The notes beneath the pieces are model-generated. The model did no database searches. It worked only from the letters and a program-made list of their open reading frames with translations, and had not been told where the DNA came from. A DNA stretch of 64,000 nt, taken from contig CAUEEP010000939.1 of assembly GCA_958450365.1 (NCBI GenBank), forward strand, positions 2,449,680 to 2,513,679, read 5' to 3'. Position 1 is the stretch's first letter. The number at the start of each line of letters is the position of its first letter. Shown here one piece after another: positions 12,666 to 23,454 of this stretch. The DNA is from Mesorhabditis belari (taxonomy: Eukaryota > Nematoda > Chromadorea > Rhabditida > Rhabditidae). A program made the position numbers and the translations under genes.

Positions 12666-13206
12666 AGTGGGGAGCTTTTTCCCCGGCTTTGTCTCTCAAG
12701 GGGCTTTCTGCGCACCCTTAATTGAGGAGGCTCAACTCTTCAATAATATTTTTTGTGTTCTTTATACCGTAGCCTAACTTTTGCTAAAATGCGACCCAAA
12801 TTTTATATTTTAGAAAACTTGTTGGCAAAATTTTCATTCTGGACAATTTTAAGAAAAGAAAAGTGTTAACGCTTTTAAAAGTGGTTTAAAGTTTGAAAGT
12901 TTGGTTGGAGACAATAAATTGTCCAAAATCTCAAAGAACTTATTAACTACACTTTATGTTTTTTTAGCTTATACGAAAAATGAGATTATGCGTAAAGCGC
13001 GTAAGACGCGCAGGTTACGAGCACACATAATAAGTATAAATCTTTGTATGTGAGAGCAAATAGTTGTCTTCATGGAAAATATTTGAAGATTTAAGACTAG
13101 AAAATTTCCATGTCATCATGGGGTCGATATTTGTTCCGTTTGGTATCAAAAGAAAACTTTTACAGTCGGTCACTGGAACGAAATCACGGAAAAGGAAAAT
13201 TGAGAC

Positions 13207-13296
13207 GTGTTTTCTTTTGGAAAAAGATCAGGAACTACTGATTTTGAAAAAAAAAATTCTTGAAAGAGAAACGAGATATGGAAAGTTGAGTTGATG
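13207..13296 (+). repeat. 88-bp dispersed repeat, copy 1
   Basis: GATCAGGAACTACTGATTTT ... GAAACGAGATATGGAAAGTT. The same sequence, with few differences, is at 15329-15414 in the same orientation. Confidence 0.85.
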
Positions 13297-13641
13297 AAGC
13301 TACTCAATTCAGCTCTTATGCTCTCATAAACGTTCGCTTTCTGGTACACTAAATGCCTTACTTTTTAGTGATATCAAAGAAATCCTGAGAAAAGGTATGT
13401 GCCAGAAAGTATACGTTTAAGCAAATTAGAACAAAATGCAAACTAGTTAAAGTTTTTCTCAAAACAGGTTCCCCTTCTTGAAAAAGGTCGTAAATGAGCC
13501 AAAAACGAAAATAAATGATGGAAAAAAAAGAGACCGTTCCACCAAGTGAGTCCAGTTTAAAGGGGAAAAGAGTTCACAGAAAACATCCACAAATCATGCC
13601 TGGTCTTGGGGGAATGTAAAAATTTTTACAATAATTAACTA

Positions 13642-13903
13642 CCGTAAATACTGTAATAGTACCCCACCCCTCTCGTACAGTCGCGTAGTCGCAAAAGTTT
13701 TTTAGTATTTCATTTTTTTCAAAGCGCCCGTACTTTCAAAAAATGCGTCTTTGGTATCAAAAAATAGCTGAAATTCAGGGCTTTTTGATACCTAAGCGCC
13801 CATTGTAGCATAAACCAGTGTCGAGAAACACTCGTTCAAAGCTAGACTACGCAACACTCCGCACCGTCATTATGGGGGTGGGGCACTATCACAGTATTTA
13901 CGG
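13642..13903. mobile_element. TA-flanked MITE family B, copy 2
   Basis: 262 bp, ends CCGTAAATACTGTAATAGTA in inverted orientation, TA on both sides; body closely matches copies 1, 3 and 4. Confidence 0.9.
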
Positions 13904-14053
13904 TAAGTGGTGTAATTGTAAGTCATCTAGTTGTAAGTTTTAGTTAACAAATTCGTTTAAATTGAATAGCTAAAAGAATCTAGCTATTTGAAATTAATAA
14001 GTTACAGTTGAGTTAGTAACCATTTAATCTTCCCCAATTTTACTCACCAATTC

Positions 14054-14434
14054 GGTACTTTGGTGGTTTAAAGGGGCCACTTTTATCATGGCTTAGTTGG
14101 ATCTAATGTTTTAAGTGGTTGTATTTGATACCTTTTATCTACCTATTCTAGGGTAATCAAATAATACTCTTAGAGCATTTACAACGTTTCAAGTTTCATT
14201 CATATCGCCATATTTTATTTGATCTTCAAGTGTAAGCAGCTTTTTAGGTAGCATTTGGTGGTTAAAGTACATGAGATTAGGCTAGAATTGCCAAAAACTT
14301 GCTAAAATAGTCACCAATCTATTAAGCATATTTGATTACCCTATAATAGATAAAAGGTATCAAATACAACCACTTAAAACATTAGATCCAACTAAGCCAG
14401 GATAAAAGTGCCCCCTCTCAATCACCAAAGTACC
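14054..14434. mobile_element. Inverted-repeat MITE family C, copy 1
   Basis: About 85-bp inverted ends (GGTACTTTGGTGGTTTAAAG; GCTTAGTTGGATCTAATGTT) around a unique centre. A diverged relative is at 21451-21841. Confidence 0.8.
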
Positions 14435-14538
14435 ACCAATCCTTTTTCTAAAATAATTAGCCACAAAACCCAAAAAGAAAAACCGATTTGATTTGGTAGA
14501 TTTTGTGAGTCTTAGTTGAAAGAGAATTAGTTAAGCTA

Positions 14539-14806
14539 CCGTAAATACTGTAATAGTACCCCATCCCCCTCGTACAGTCGCGTAGTCGCAAAAGTTTTTT
14601 AGTATTTCATTTTTTTTCAAAGCGCCCGTACTTTCAAAAATTCGTCTTTGGTATCAAAAAATAGCTGAAATTCAGGGCTATTTTTTTGACACCTAAGCGC
14701 CCATTGTAGCACAAACCAGTGTCGAGAAACACTCGTTCAAAGCTAGACTACGCAACACTTCGCACCGTCATTATGGGGGTGGGGTACTATTACAGTACAG
14801 TTTACG
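14539..14806. mobile_element. TA-flanked MITE family B, copy 3
   Basis: 268 bp, same ends and body as copy 2, TA on both sides; the right end carries a small duplication (ACAGTACAGTTTACGG). Confidence 0.9.
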
Positions 14807-15328
14807 GTAAGTTTATGCGGCACGTACAAAAAGATTCGAAGACAATAGAGTAGAAGGGAACCGAGAGAAACGAAACGAAACGATTTTAAAAATTTAAACA
14901 GGAAACATGGGCGGAACAATATAACAGGAAGGGAATGCGGAGAGACAGGTAACCTTAAAACGCGCTACAAAAGGAGGAAAGATTTTACAGAAGGGGGAAG
15001 AAAACTTATGCAGGACGTAAAAAAACTATAATAGCATAAAAAACCGGGAAACATTCACGAGTCCATAAAGGAATCGAGGTAAAAATGAAAAAAATGGCAA
15101 AAGAGGAATTTTGTGCGGGGTACGGTAGCGCATCCACGCTTTAGAAAGCGCCCCGCGCCGCTTTCGCGCCAGTTCCTTAAACGTCAATTGGAATCTAACG
15201 AATCATTAGCCAAGTTCGACAACAATCAAACACCTGTGCAAAAAGTAGAGCAATTCTCGACACTCTTCCCGTTGTTGTTTTGCGTGAATTTGCTTGATTG
15301 CTTGAATTTGTCAATAGGAATCTAATTG

Positions 15329-15414
15329 GTGTTTTCTTTTGAAAAAAGATCAGGAACTACTGATTTTGAAAAAAATTCTTGAAAGAGAAACGAGATATGG
15401 AAAGTTGAGTTGAT
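15329..15414 (+). repeat. 88-bp dispersed repeat, copy 2
   Basis: Near-identical to 13207-13296, including the closing AAAGTTGAGTTGAT. Confidence 0.85.
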
Positions 15415-15429
15415 AAGGTTTTAGTCTTA

Positions 15430-16500
15430 CAGAAATGCTTCAAACATCATTCGAAAGTGCAAACTTTTTAAAAAAAAAATGGTAACAATTTTTTGAACTA
15501 AAATGATTTTAAACGCTTGATGGAAAGAGTAACAAGACCACTGAAATAAATTGGGGGAGATCTCACGGAAATAAATTGGGTGAGGGGGTGGATGAGGGAA
15601 AAGGGACACACCCGATGATCTCCCCATTTCTGCAGATCAGTGGAATATCCAATTTGTGATCTTTTGCGAAGATCTCTTCAGATTTGCTTGCTACATTTGA
15701 TTTGAAGATCATTTGAAGATCATTTGACGATCATTTGCAGTATTACAATGTAATCTTGGTGAGATCAAGAGATCTTGGTCTTGATGAGATCTTGGTGAGA
15801 TCAAAAGCTTTACCTAGAGCGTGTTCTTTATCATTAATGCGCTTTCTAAAGCATGCGCTTCAACGCTTCAACGCTAGCCTAGTTATGTAAATTTATTTCT
15901 ATCAATTTGACCGCAAAGTCTTTTCCGGCTTTTTGAAATTTTCGTTTATAAATAAATAATTAACGATAAACGTGTGATTTGCTTTAAATAAAAAAGATTT
16001 TTGTTTAGCTTTCATTTAGAGTTTCATTTAGCTCATTTTTAAGCAAATCTAAGTCCACTTTGAGCACAAATTCGGGAATTCTTGTTTTTCCGGGAACGGG
16101 AATTCTTGTTTTTCCCAAAATCCTTACAATGGACATAGAATGAAATCGGCTGAATCAATTTCTCGGAAAATTTGTTCATCTGCTAAACTTTTCATTCTTT
16201 ATCTTTTGTCTTTTGACATCAAAATAGGTTTCTGTGACAAAAAGTGCTCAAATCGGCTCAAAAAAAAAATTATCATTTTTGACTGCTCGACTTCACAACT
16301 TTAAAAAAAATGAACTAAAGCGAGCTTTTCACAATTTCTTAAAGGACAATTTGTAAATAAATAATAAGAGTTTCTGATAAAACAAACGATAGATCGATTG
16401 GTTCATTATTTATTTCAAAAAGTAATCTTTAAAAAAGCGGACAAGACTTTCCTGATATACAAATTTCTTTAAATAAAAATTTAAACTTTTCATTCATTAT
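15430..16500. other. Gene-free AT-rich stretch
   Basis: Contains GATCATTTGAAGATC-type short repeats (15640-15800) and a segment (about 16140-16260, GGCTGAATCAATTTCTCGGA) similar to the interior of the family D MITE at 34590. No gene seen. Confidence 0.45.
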
Positions 16501-16668
16501 TTGCAGGTGTTTTTTCTTAGTAGTGCGAGCTATCCACATCTTTTCTAGCATTCTTGCTAAATATTTTTCGGATTTAGATTTAGATCCGAGAAAATCCGCG
16601 CGATTTACATTTACAGTCAGTATAATGACTTACAAGGGAAGGTCGCGAAAACTGGTCAACAAGGTGGC

Positions 16669-16764
16669 CAACAAACAAGGTGGCCAACAAACAAGGTGGC
16701 CAACAAACAAGGTGGCCAACAAACAAGGTGGCCAACAAACAAGGTGGCCAACAAACAAGGTGAC
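16669..16764. repeat. 16-bp minisatellite, six units
   Basis: Unit AAGGTGGCCAACAAAC, nearly perfect. 16 bp is not a multiple of three, so all frames stay open across it. Confidence 0.92.
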
Positions 16765-16913
16765 CAATCGAAATGAGATCTAGACCGTCCGAGATGCAGA
16801 ATTTTACGCTGATTCCGAATCTGCTGTCCGTTTTTGCTAAATAGGTCGGAATCGCAAGGAAGTTGGTAAACAAGTTTTTTGGCATCTCTTATAACGCTTG
16901 CGCGCGCATGACG

Positions 16914-16981
16914 AAGGAATGGTTGCGTAGTGTAGCGGATAAGGTCGACACCTTATCCGCTACACTACGCAACCATTCCTT
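16914..16981. repeat. Perfect 32-bp hairpin built from a tRNA-like 5' half
   Basis: Left arm AAGGAATGGTTGCGTAGTGT... (16914-16945), loop CGAC, right arm an exact inverse (16950-16981). The arm reads like the acceptor/A-box part of a tRNA (GTTGCGTAGTGTAGCGGATA). A B-box-like GGGGGTTCGACTCCC follows at about 17026-17040. Confidence 0.85.
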
Positions 16982-17287
16982 GTAAAGCTGTAGGATGCAA
17001 AGCTGTAGGATACAAAGCTGTAGGTCGGGGGTTCGACTCCCTTTAAGTTTTTCTTTTTTAAACAGCTGTTTTTTAGTGTTCTCTAATCCCCCTGCTCTTC
17101 GTAATTGCTAAATATTCAAAAATTTTGTTTAAATCTTTGTATTTAAGTTTAAGTGTTTTAAATAATATAATATAATAATAATATCATACGAAACAAAAAA
17201 TTCAACAATCATTACAACAATCGATGAAATAAGTAAAAAAACTAAAACATAGTCCAATAAACAATAAACAGTACACATAAAAATGAA

Positions 17288-18081
17288 GGGGTAGGCTACT
17301 TTCCGCCATTTTATTTGCGCAACAGGGTCATTTGCGCAACTTTTTTGACGTTTTTAAGGGACGTTTTTTTTTAAGGGAGTTTTTGACGTTTTTTTTTTGT
17401 TGTTTAAAATTCTAGTACGGTTTTGTTTATTCTTAAAAACCATTGTTAACTAATTTTCCGCATTTTCCCAAGAATCCGCATCCATCGTATACTGCGGTCA
17501 GACTTTACGAAGAAATGACGCAAATAATCAACCGTTTCAAGCTTTCATCGGCTATCAATCTCACTGTTGGACAAAATTACACACGGAAGAAAACTGTATT
17601 GGCTCGACAAAAGCAACGTTTTACTGCTATTTCTAATGGTCGCTTGCCCGGTTGCGATTTTGTGAAACATCTTTCTCAGCTTTTGACTTATATTAAAAAA
17701 ACTTGATTTTTATTGTTGTCCTAAATTTCATTGCTATTGTTGTCCTAACTTTCATTGTTATCGGTTGCACTTTTTTGTTAAAGCGATAAAATATTTTACT
17801 AATGGTTATTAGCTCCTAGAAAGGACTAATTTAGATAAATATTGGAAGATTATGCAAAAAAATTGGAAGATTTCATAAAAAATAGAAGAAAATAAAAAAC
17901 AATAAAAAAAAGCTCAAAAATGAAAATAATGATTAAAAATTCGAGTGCTTAATACAGTGTTAAAGTTGCGCAAATGACCCAGTTGCGCAAATCAAGTTGC
18001 GCAAATGACCCTTTTTGTGCAAAAAAAAGTTGCGCAAATGACCCTGTTGCGCAAATAAAATGGCGGAAAGTAGCCTACCCC
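17288..18081 (+). mobile_element. DNA element family A, copy 2
   Basis: 794 bp, same GGGGTAGGCTACTTTCCGCC termini, flanked by AAAATGAA (17280-17287 and 18082-18089). It contains an uninterrupted 87-codon ORF at 17443-17706 (start MLTNFPHFPKNPHPS, later NLTVGQNYTRKKTVLARQKQ) that is nearly identical in copy 3. No DDE motif is visible, so this is probably a non-autonomous derivative. Confidence 0.92.
17443..17706 (+). CDS. Small ORF carried by family A element
   Basis: 87 codons, conserved in reading frame in two of three copies (also 55515-55252, minus; shortened at 3928-3716). Basic in the middle (YTRKKTVLARQKQRF) with PGCDFV and a hydrophobic end (LSQLLTYI). Few amino-acid differences between copies. 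Not recognised; possibly the remaining piece of a transposase. Confidence 0.4.
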   Translation: MLTNFPHFPKNPHPSYTAVRLYEEMTQIINRFKLSSAINLTVGQNYTRKKTVLARQKQRFTAISNGRLPGCDFVKHLSQLLTYIKKT

Positions 18082-18100
18082 AAAATGAAAGCATATTAGC

Positions 18101-18517
18101 GGGGGTGGGACAAATGCGACCTTTTTTTTGCGCACCTGGACATTTGCGCACCTTTTTTTTGCTGGAAAAGGCCTTAGGAAAGACCGTAGAGCTTCGAAAA
18201 TATTTCGAAAATTTTTCCATGTAAGGGAATCGTATGCGTAGATTCCGAATTTCGACAAATCAGACCTCGCTGATACGTCAAATTTGGGCTAAAAGGCAAA
18301 AACTGCGGAAAAGCGTTAAGTTGCGTAGTTTTTGCCTTTTAGCCCAAATTTGACGTGTCGCGAGGTCTGATTTGTCGAAATTCGGAATCTACGCATACGA
18401 TTCCCCTATATGGAAATATTTTCGAAGCTCTACGGCCTTGCCTAAGGCCTTTTCCAGCAAAAAAAAGGTGCGCAAATGTCCAGGTGCGCAAACAAAAGGT
18501 CGCATTTGTCCCCCCCC
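18101..18517. mobile_element. Palindromic foldback element with 8-bp target duplication
   Basis: Nearly the whole 417 bp is an inverted repeat (left GGGACAAATGCGACC, right GGTCGCATTTGTCCC; arms about 190 bp around 18310). Flanked by ATATTAGC (18093-18100 and 18518-18525). Its subterminal GCGCACCTGGACATTTGCGCACC resembles the TGCGCA repeats of family A, suggesting the same transposase type. It begins 19 bp after copy 2 of family A ends. Confidence 0.88.
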
Positions 18518-18938
18518 ATATTAGCTGCAAACGCGCTCTTTATAACTATCTCTTCACAAGTAAAAGATATTCAGCCTATTAATTTTATATGCATCAATTT
18601 GTTTAATTGACGCAGTAATTGAGACAAAGAAATTGAGACAGAAATTCATTGATTGATTAAAAATTTGTTGTAAGCTGTTTTATTGTAAGCTTCAATTAAT
18701 TATTTAATCACGAGGAAAACACTTTAGCTTTACCCTTCAAAGCACATGTCAAAGAATAGTGTTTTTAAACTCGAGGAACGAAAAGAATCATGGCAACATG
18801 CTTAAGTAATCAAACTTAGGCCAAACAACGATCAAATCAAAAAGATGAAAATTTGAAGTTTCAACAAAGGTCAACGATGTAGAAATGAAAGAAACATTAG
18901 GCATTTAACATTTAACAGAAAAGTTTCAACATGTATAT

Positions 18939-19449
18939 GTCGTAGCCGATTATGAATGAAATTTTTTGGTAAATCTTTCTAGTAGAGCAACCCTTTAATG
19001 TATGAGGACAATATTATATGATCTTGTAGCGAATTAAATTCTGCGTCGATTGGTACCAAATTTGTGAGTTTAGGTTAAAAATTGCCGGCGCTACAACGTT
19101 TCATTCAAAATCGGCGGGACCCCCGTAGCCGATTATGAATGAGTGGGTCTAGGAGCATTCAACCATCAAGTATTTAGTATCATTCAACGCAGAATCATTA
19201 ATAATTATGTTAAATTTTTAAAATTAGAAAGATTGGATAAAAAGAAAAAAAGTTAGAGCAAAAAAAATGTTTGTTCAAGAGAAAACTTTGAAGCCCCATA
19301 ATTTTTTTTCTTTTTATCCAATCTTTCTAATTTAAAAAATTTAACATAATTATTCATGATTCTGCGTTGAATGATACTAAATACTTGATGGTTGGATGCT
19401 CCTAGACCCACTCATTTATAATCGGCTGAAATTCATAATCGGCTACGAC
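18939..19449. mobile_element. Palindromic MITE
   Basis: Ends GTCGTAGCCGATTATGAATG and its inverse ATTCATAATCGGCTACGAC. A long inner inverted repeat (TGAGTGGGTCTAGGAGCATT... and its inverse) runs to the centre near 19280. Confidence 0.8.
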
Positions 19450-20448
19450 ATATAAATGGTAATGATGATAATGGTAATGATGATAGTGGTAATGATGCTA
19501 ATGGCAATGACAGGATCAACGTTAAAGATCTCGAGTTGGAATGGGTGAAAAACCGCAAATAAGGAAATACTTAACGCTTAGCAACTTAAGTGAAAAAATT
19601 TCATTTGAGTGAGAGTCTCGGGTCAAATCAATTTAAAGAGGAAAAGAGGAATCGACTGATCTGTGTGAGCCTTCTCGCTGTCTCGCCCTCTTCTCGTTTA
19701 TTTACACGAGTAAAGTCCACCGTCCCCCTCTTTTTCCTTTCTCCACCCCCTTTCACCCTTAAAATTGAATGCCCAAAACGGTCTTGTTAGCTCGCTTTTC
19801 TGAATCAATGCGCAATACACACGATTTTTGTACCTCGAATGGCTTTTTTTTGATTCAGGTGATTCACAATGAGCTCTTTGAGACAAAAACTTGGCATGTA
19901 AAAAAAAACGTGTAAAAAACGAGTATAAAAGAGATTGGTACTTGATTGTTGAGGAAAATGGGGTAAACTTTGAAGATTTAGATTTATCCAATCCATCCTT
20001 TCCCACTATTCAAATCAAAAACTTTTTTGATTGAGCTGTAAAATCATCGTGAATCTTTTGATTGAAAAAAAAGTTAAATCAATTTTAAAAATCTGAGAAC
20101 AACGAATGAAAATCTGAGAAAAGTGGAAGTTTTCAAAAAACTTTTGACTTTAATTGGTGTGCGTGACAACGAATTGAGAAAGAGGAAAAAAAAATCAAAT
20201 AGAAGGGAAATAATTTTATTTAAAGAAAAGGGAGAAATTGCTTGGTTACCAGGTGAATTCTCTGGACTTTTTTTTCAAGAGAATCGACCAAAATGAGAGC
20301 CTTTTGAAATTTATAGCGAAAACTTGCCTATTTGGGGTTATGAAATCAGGCTTGATATAAATGGTAGTTTGTTTTTTATGCAAATTTACCATATTTTTAC
20401 GTTGATTTGGCTAGAACTTGGCTAGAAACTTGGCTAGAAAACCTTGTA

Positions 20449-20620
20449 CAGTCGAACCTCTCTATAACGAACCTCGATATAACGTAAACCTCTCTATAAC
20501 GTAAGGCGTGACCGGTCCCGGCCGACGTTAAGCAATAAAACGGCACTCTATATAACGTAAACCTCTATATAACGTAAGCTATAGCCGTCCCGTGAGTTAC
20601 GTTATAGAGAGGTTCCACTG
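20449..20620. mobile_element. pogo-like MITE, 172 bp
   Basis: CAGTCGAACCTCTCTATAAC at one end, GTTATAGAGAGGTTCCACTG at the other, flanked by TA (20447-20448, 20621-20622). Internal copies of CTATATAACGTAAACCTC. CAGT-ended, TA-flanked elements are typical of pogo/Tigger-type MITEs. Confidence 0.85.
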
Positions 20621-20635
20621 TATTAATAATTGCAG

Positions 20636-20912
20636 AGAAAATTGAAAAGCAATAAAATCAAGGGGTTTCAAAAAGAATTCTCCTCTAATTTCGTCGTCAA
20701 ATGTTTCAACAATGATTCGATGATTCACATTGAATCATCGAACTATCGAATGGAACTCAATGACGTTTTCGTGGATTCGATCAATGTGGAGAAATCTTTG
20801 GTCTATTTATTTTTCTCAGCCCAAACCAGGAAAATGGAAGAAATTTGATAGTGCGAGAAAAATGGATGCAAAAGATATGATTGATGACGTGATTCAAAAG
20901 GAACTTTTACAG
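20636..20912 (+). CDS. Candidate two-exon coding fragment, unrecognised
   Basis: A possible exon from 20636 (after ATTGCAG) to about 20764, then 20820-20912 (after TTTCTCAG, before GTAAATAA). Joined in phase 0 they read through ...NNDSMIHIESSNYRMELND and PKPGKWKKFDSARKMDAKDM..., more like protein than the surrounding DNA. No other exons or a start codon were found, and a 172-bp MITE ends 16 bp upstream, perhaps inside an intron. It could be a decayed gene. No family is recognised. Confidence 0.25.
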
Positions 20913-21450
20913 GTAAATAAGACAAGAATGTTTTGTTTTTGAAGTTTTTGAAACATAAGTACATCGTTTGCTTTATAATAGTGCTTTTTGTTACCCTAAA
21001 TCTAAAAATAAATTATATACTTTGAGGACACATTGAATGCTAAATCAAAAATCAAAAACCAAAATTTGCCGATGTCATTGCAGTTAAAGTAAAACGTAAA
21101 CTTCTGCCTGAATTGAGAAATATTTTAGGCGTAGTGAAGGGGAGCTCCTCTCACGTTGTCTTCCCTCCTCTTTTTCGTTTCTTTTGGCCTCTTTCTGATC
21201 TGCGCGGTGGCCCGACCCTAGGACCCAAAAAACGGGCATTCGAAAAGAATAAGCAGAAAGGAGAGCACCCGACAACTCGAGAAAGTAACACGAAACTCAC
21301 AAGAAAAAGCACGCTTTTTCTCTATTTTTTTGTAAGCAAGCACATTTCAATCGTATTATGGCAAACACTTGATGGGGTAATAAGAAATTTTCACTATACA
21401 ATTTCTGTTGATAATGGCGAACACAAGAGTCGTTTGCATTTACATTTTTC

Positions 21451-21841
21451 GGTACTCTGGTGGTTGGGAGGGGTCACTTTTGGCTTGATTAGTCGAATCT
21501 AGTGTTTTGAGCGGTTTGTGTCGATACTTTTCTTCTATTCTGAAGAAAGAGATACCTGCTGAAGCGATTGGCGCTAATTTAAGCACTTTTTTGATAATCC
21601 TATTCGATGATTTGCTGTGTCCTAGCCTGCTTTAACCACCGAACGTTATCTCAAAACTGGTTACACTTGAAAAGCTGCAATAATAACTTGAAATATGTTG
21701 GAAATACTCTAAAATTAGCACCAATCGCTTCAGCATATAGAACTACCCCGGAATAGAAGAAAAGTACCGACACGAACCCCTTAAAACACTAGATTCGACG
21801 AAGCCAAGTAAAAAGTGGCCCCTCCCAACCACCAAAGCACC
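21451..21841. mobile_element. Inverted-repeat MITE family C, copy 2 (diverged)
   Basis: Ends GGTACTCTGGTGGTTGGGAG and its inverse GGGTGCTTTGGTGGTTGGG, with inner GTCGAATCTAGTGTTTTGAG matching family C at most positions. Confidence 0.75.
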
Positions 21842-21970
21842 CATTTTTCATGTATTGGGTTCGGGGAAAAACAATTTTTATCACGAGTAGTAAATAAAAT
21901 ACATAAAATTTAGAGAATGTACACGTTTCAAGGGAAATAAATAATGGAAAACATACATTTCACATTCAAA

Positions 21971-22758
21971 TTAAACCACGGTTTGCCGTGACATTGAAAC
22001 ATCGGTTATTTTCTTGCCGCACATCGCGCAAATTCCCTTTTGAAAGGCACAATTCTGGCAATAGTGCGATCCCACCTAAAAAAAGTTTACAGTCAAGAAA
22101 CTAATAAAACCCGTTTCTATAAGTCGTTAAAATTAAATTAAATGTCGACGTTTCTTTTACTATATATTATGTAGATAAAACACTAACCTGATGTAAACTT
22201 TGCTTACAAATCTTGCATTTCACACCAACGATGCCGGCTCTGAATTGAAAAATGAGCATGAAAATTAGGTAAATAACTCTTTTAAAAGCTGTTTTTAAGA
22301 CAAAAACGCATCTCGTTATGCTTACAAGAGAAGGATGATTGGGTTTCGTGGAGCTAATTTTTACATCATTGGAATCAGCTTAAAATTCTGCGTCAAATGC
22401 CAATATATCATCGGAAAAGGCCACGGGATCCAATCATCCTTCCCTTGTTAGTTTGTAACGCATGCACAATTGTATTTTACTGTTTATTCTTATAAGTAAT
22501 GTTTATTTAAAAAACAACTCACTTCTTTTCGCTGCCGAGCCATTTATTTTGAAGACCAGTGGCTTTGTTTTTGGTAACGCCAACGGGTTTATTGTGGGGC
22601 TTGTTTCGGTAGGGATCAACGCCGATAAGCTTCGTCAGTTTCGTTTTACCTAAAAGAGTAAATGAATTGGTTTATTCAGTAAGCTTTAAATCAACTTAAT
22701 TTTTAAAAATCAAGGCCAAAATCGATAACAAAACACACTTACATTTATCGCAAACCAT
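21971..22758 (-). CDS. cript: CRIPT, cysteine-rich PDZ-binding protein
   Basis: Four exons: 22758-22743, 22649-22523, 22239-22188, 22075-21971, all phases consistent, 99 residues (the family is about 100). CRIPT is a small zinc-binding protein that binds PDZ scaffolds such as PSD-95 through its C-terminus and has also been linked to the minor spliceosome. Seen: MVCDKC at the start, then paired cysteines in VKCKICKQSLHQ, GSHYCQNC and GICAMCGKK, the hallmark CRIPT C-terminal block. The protein ends RQTVV, a class I PDZ ligand (T-x-V) like the QTSV ending of vertebrate CRIPT. Intron 2 carries a small inverted repeat (22323-22449). The gene is divergent from TIMM44, with a palindromic element between them. 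Confidence 0.93.
22323..22449. repeat. Inverted repeat in CRIPT intron 2
   Basis: AAGAGAAGGATGATTGG near 22326 and CCAATCATCCTTCCCTTGTT near 22430 form a stem with a central spacer. Confidence 0.6.
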
Positions 22759-22825
22759 TCAACGTTCGTGAAGTTGACACGCTAGAGACGTTCGGGAGAT
22801 CGGATCGAGATAGAATAAAGAATGT

Positions 22826-23454
22826 CTAAATTGAACTTTACGGTCCAGGCTCAAAAAAGATTAATCTCTTTTCAATTCGTCTTGCCTGTGTTAGTTGTGA
22901 GCAAAAAACACAAAATAAATTTGGGAAAATGGTTTGCGCGCCAAAATTTAGCATTTTATGGTTGGAGCCTAAACTTCAGCCCCCATAGTGAAGTTTACGA
23001 TCCTTTTCTAAAAGATATCCAGTTAAATGACTGCCAAATAGCTTTACGAGTCGGGTGAATTAGTCGGGAGAGGAAATTTCACGGGAGGACAAAACCTTTC
23101 TTTTTTATTTACTTTGTATAACCCATATACTATTTTCTTATTAATTAGGCTTAGCTAAAGGGGCTTTCCGAGGTAATTAACGTCACAAATGGGATACATG
23201 CGGCACCCAAAAAAAATAAATTAGCATAAAGGATCAACGCTCCAAAAAGGTATGGGTTGTTTTTGTACTAATATGGATCGTAGCTTCACTATGGGGGCTG
23301 AAGTTTACGGTCCAACTATAAGGTGTTATTTTTTGGAGCGGAAATCGTTTCCCCAAACTTTTTTTGTGTTTTTGTGCACAACTAATACTGGTAAGCTAGA
23401 ATAAAAAGCAAAAAAAAACTAAGTTTTGAGACTGGACCGTAAACTTCAATTTAG
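22826..23454. mobile_element. Palindromic element between CRIPT and TIMM44
   Basis: Ends CTAAATTGAACTTTACGGTC and its inverse, with an inner inverted pair (TTCAGCCCCCATAGTGAAGT and its inverse near 23285-23310). It occupies most of the divergent promoter interval, so it may carry promoter elements of either gene. Confidence 0.8.

Larger units (their letters stand above)
10640..13200. other. Gene-free stretch upstream of the ABCA gene
   Basis: Apart from the minisatellite, the purine tract and one tRNA-like sequence, I see no coding or known element. It should include the ABCA promoter at its left end. Confidence 0.5.

Noticed and set aside
13064..13294. 76-codon plus-strand ORF
   Set aside because: Its second half is the 88-bp dispersed repeat also found at 15329; no protein family match and AT-rich composition.
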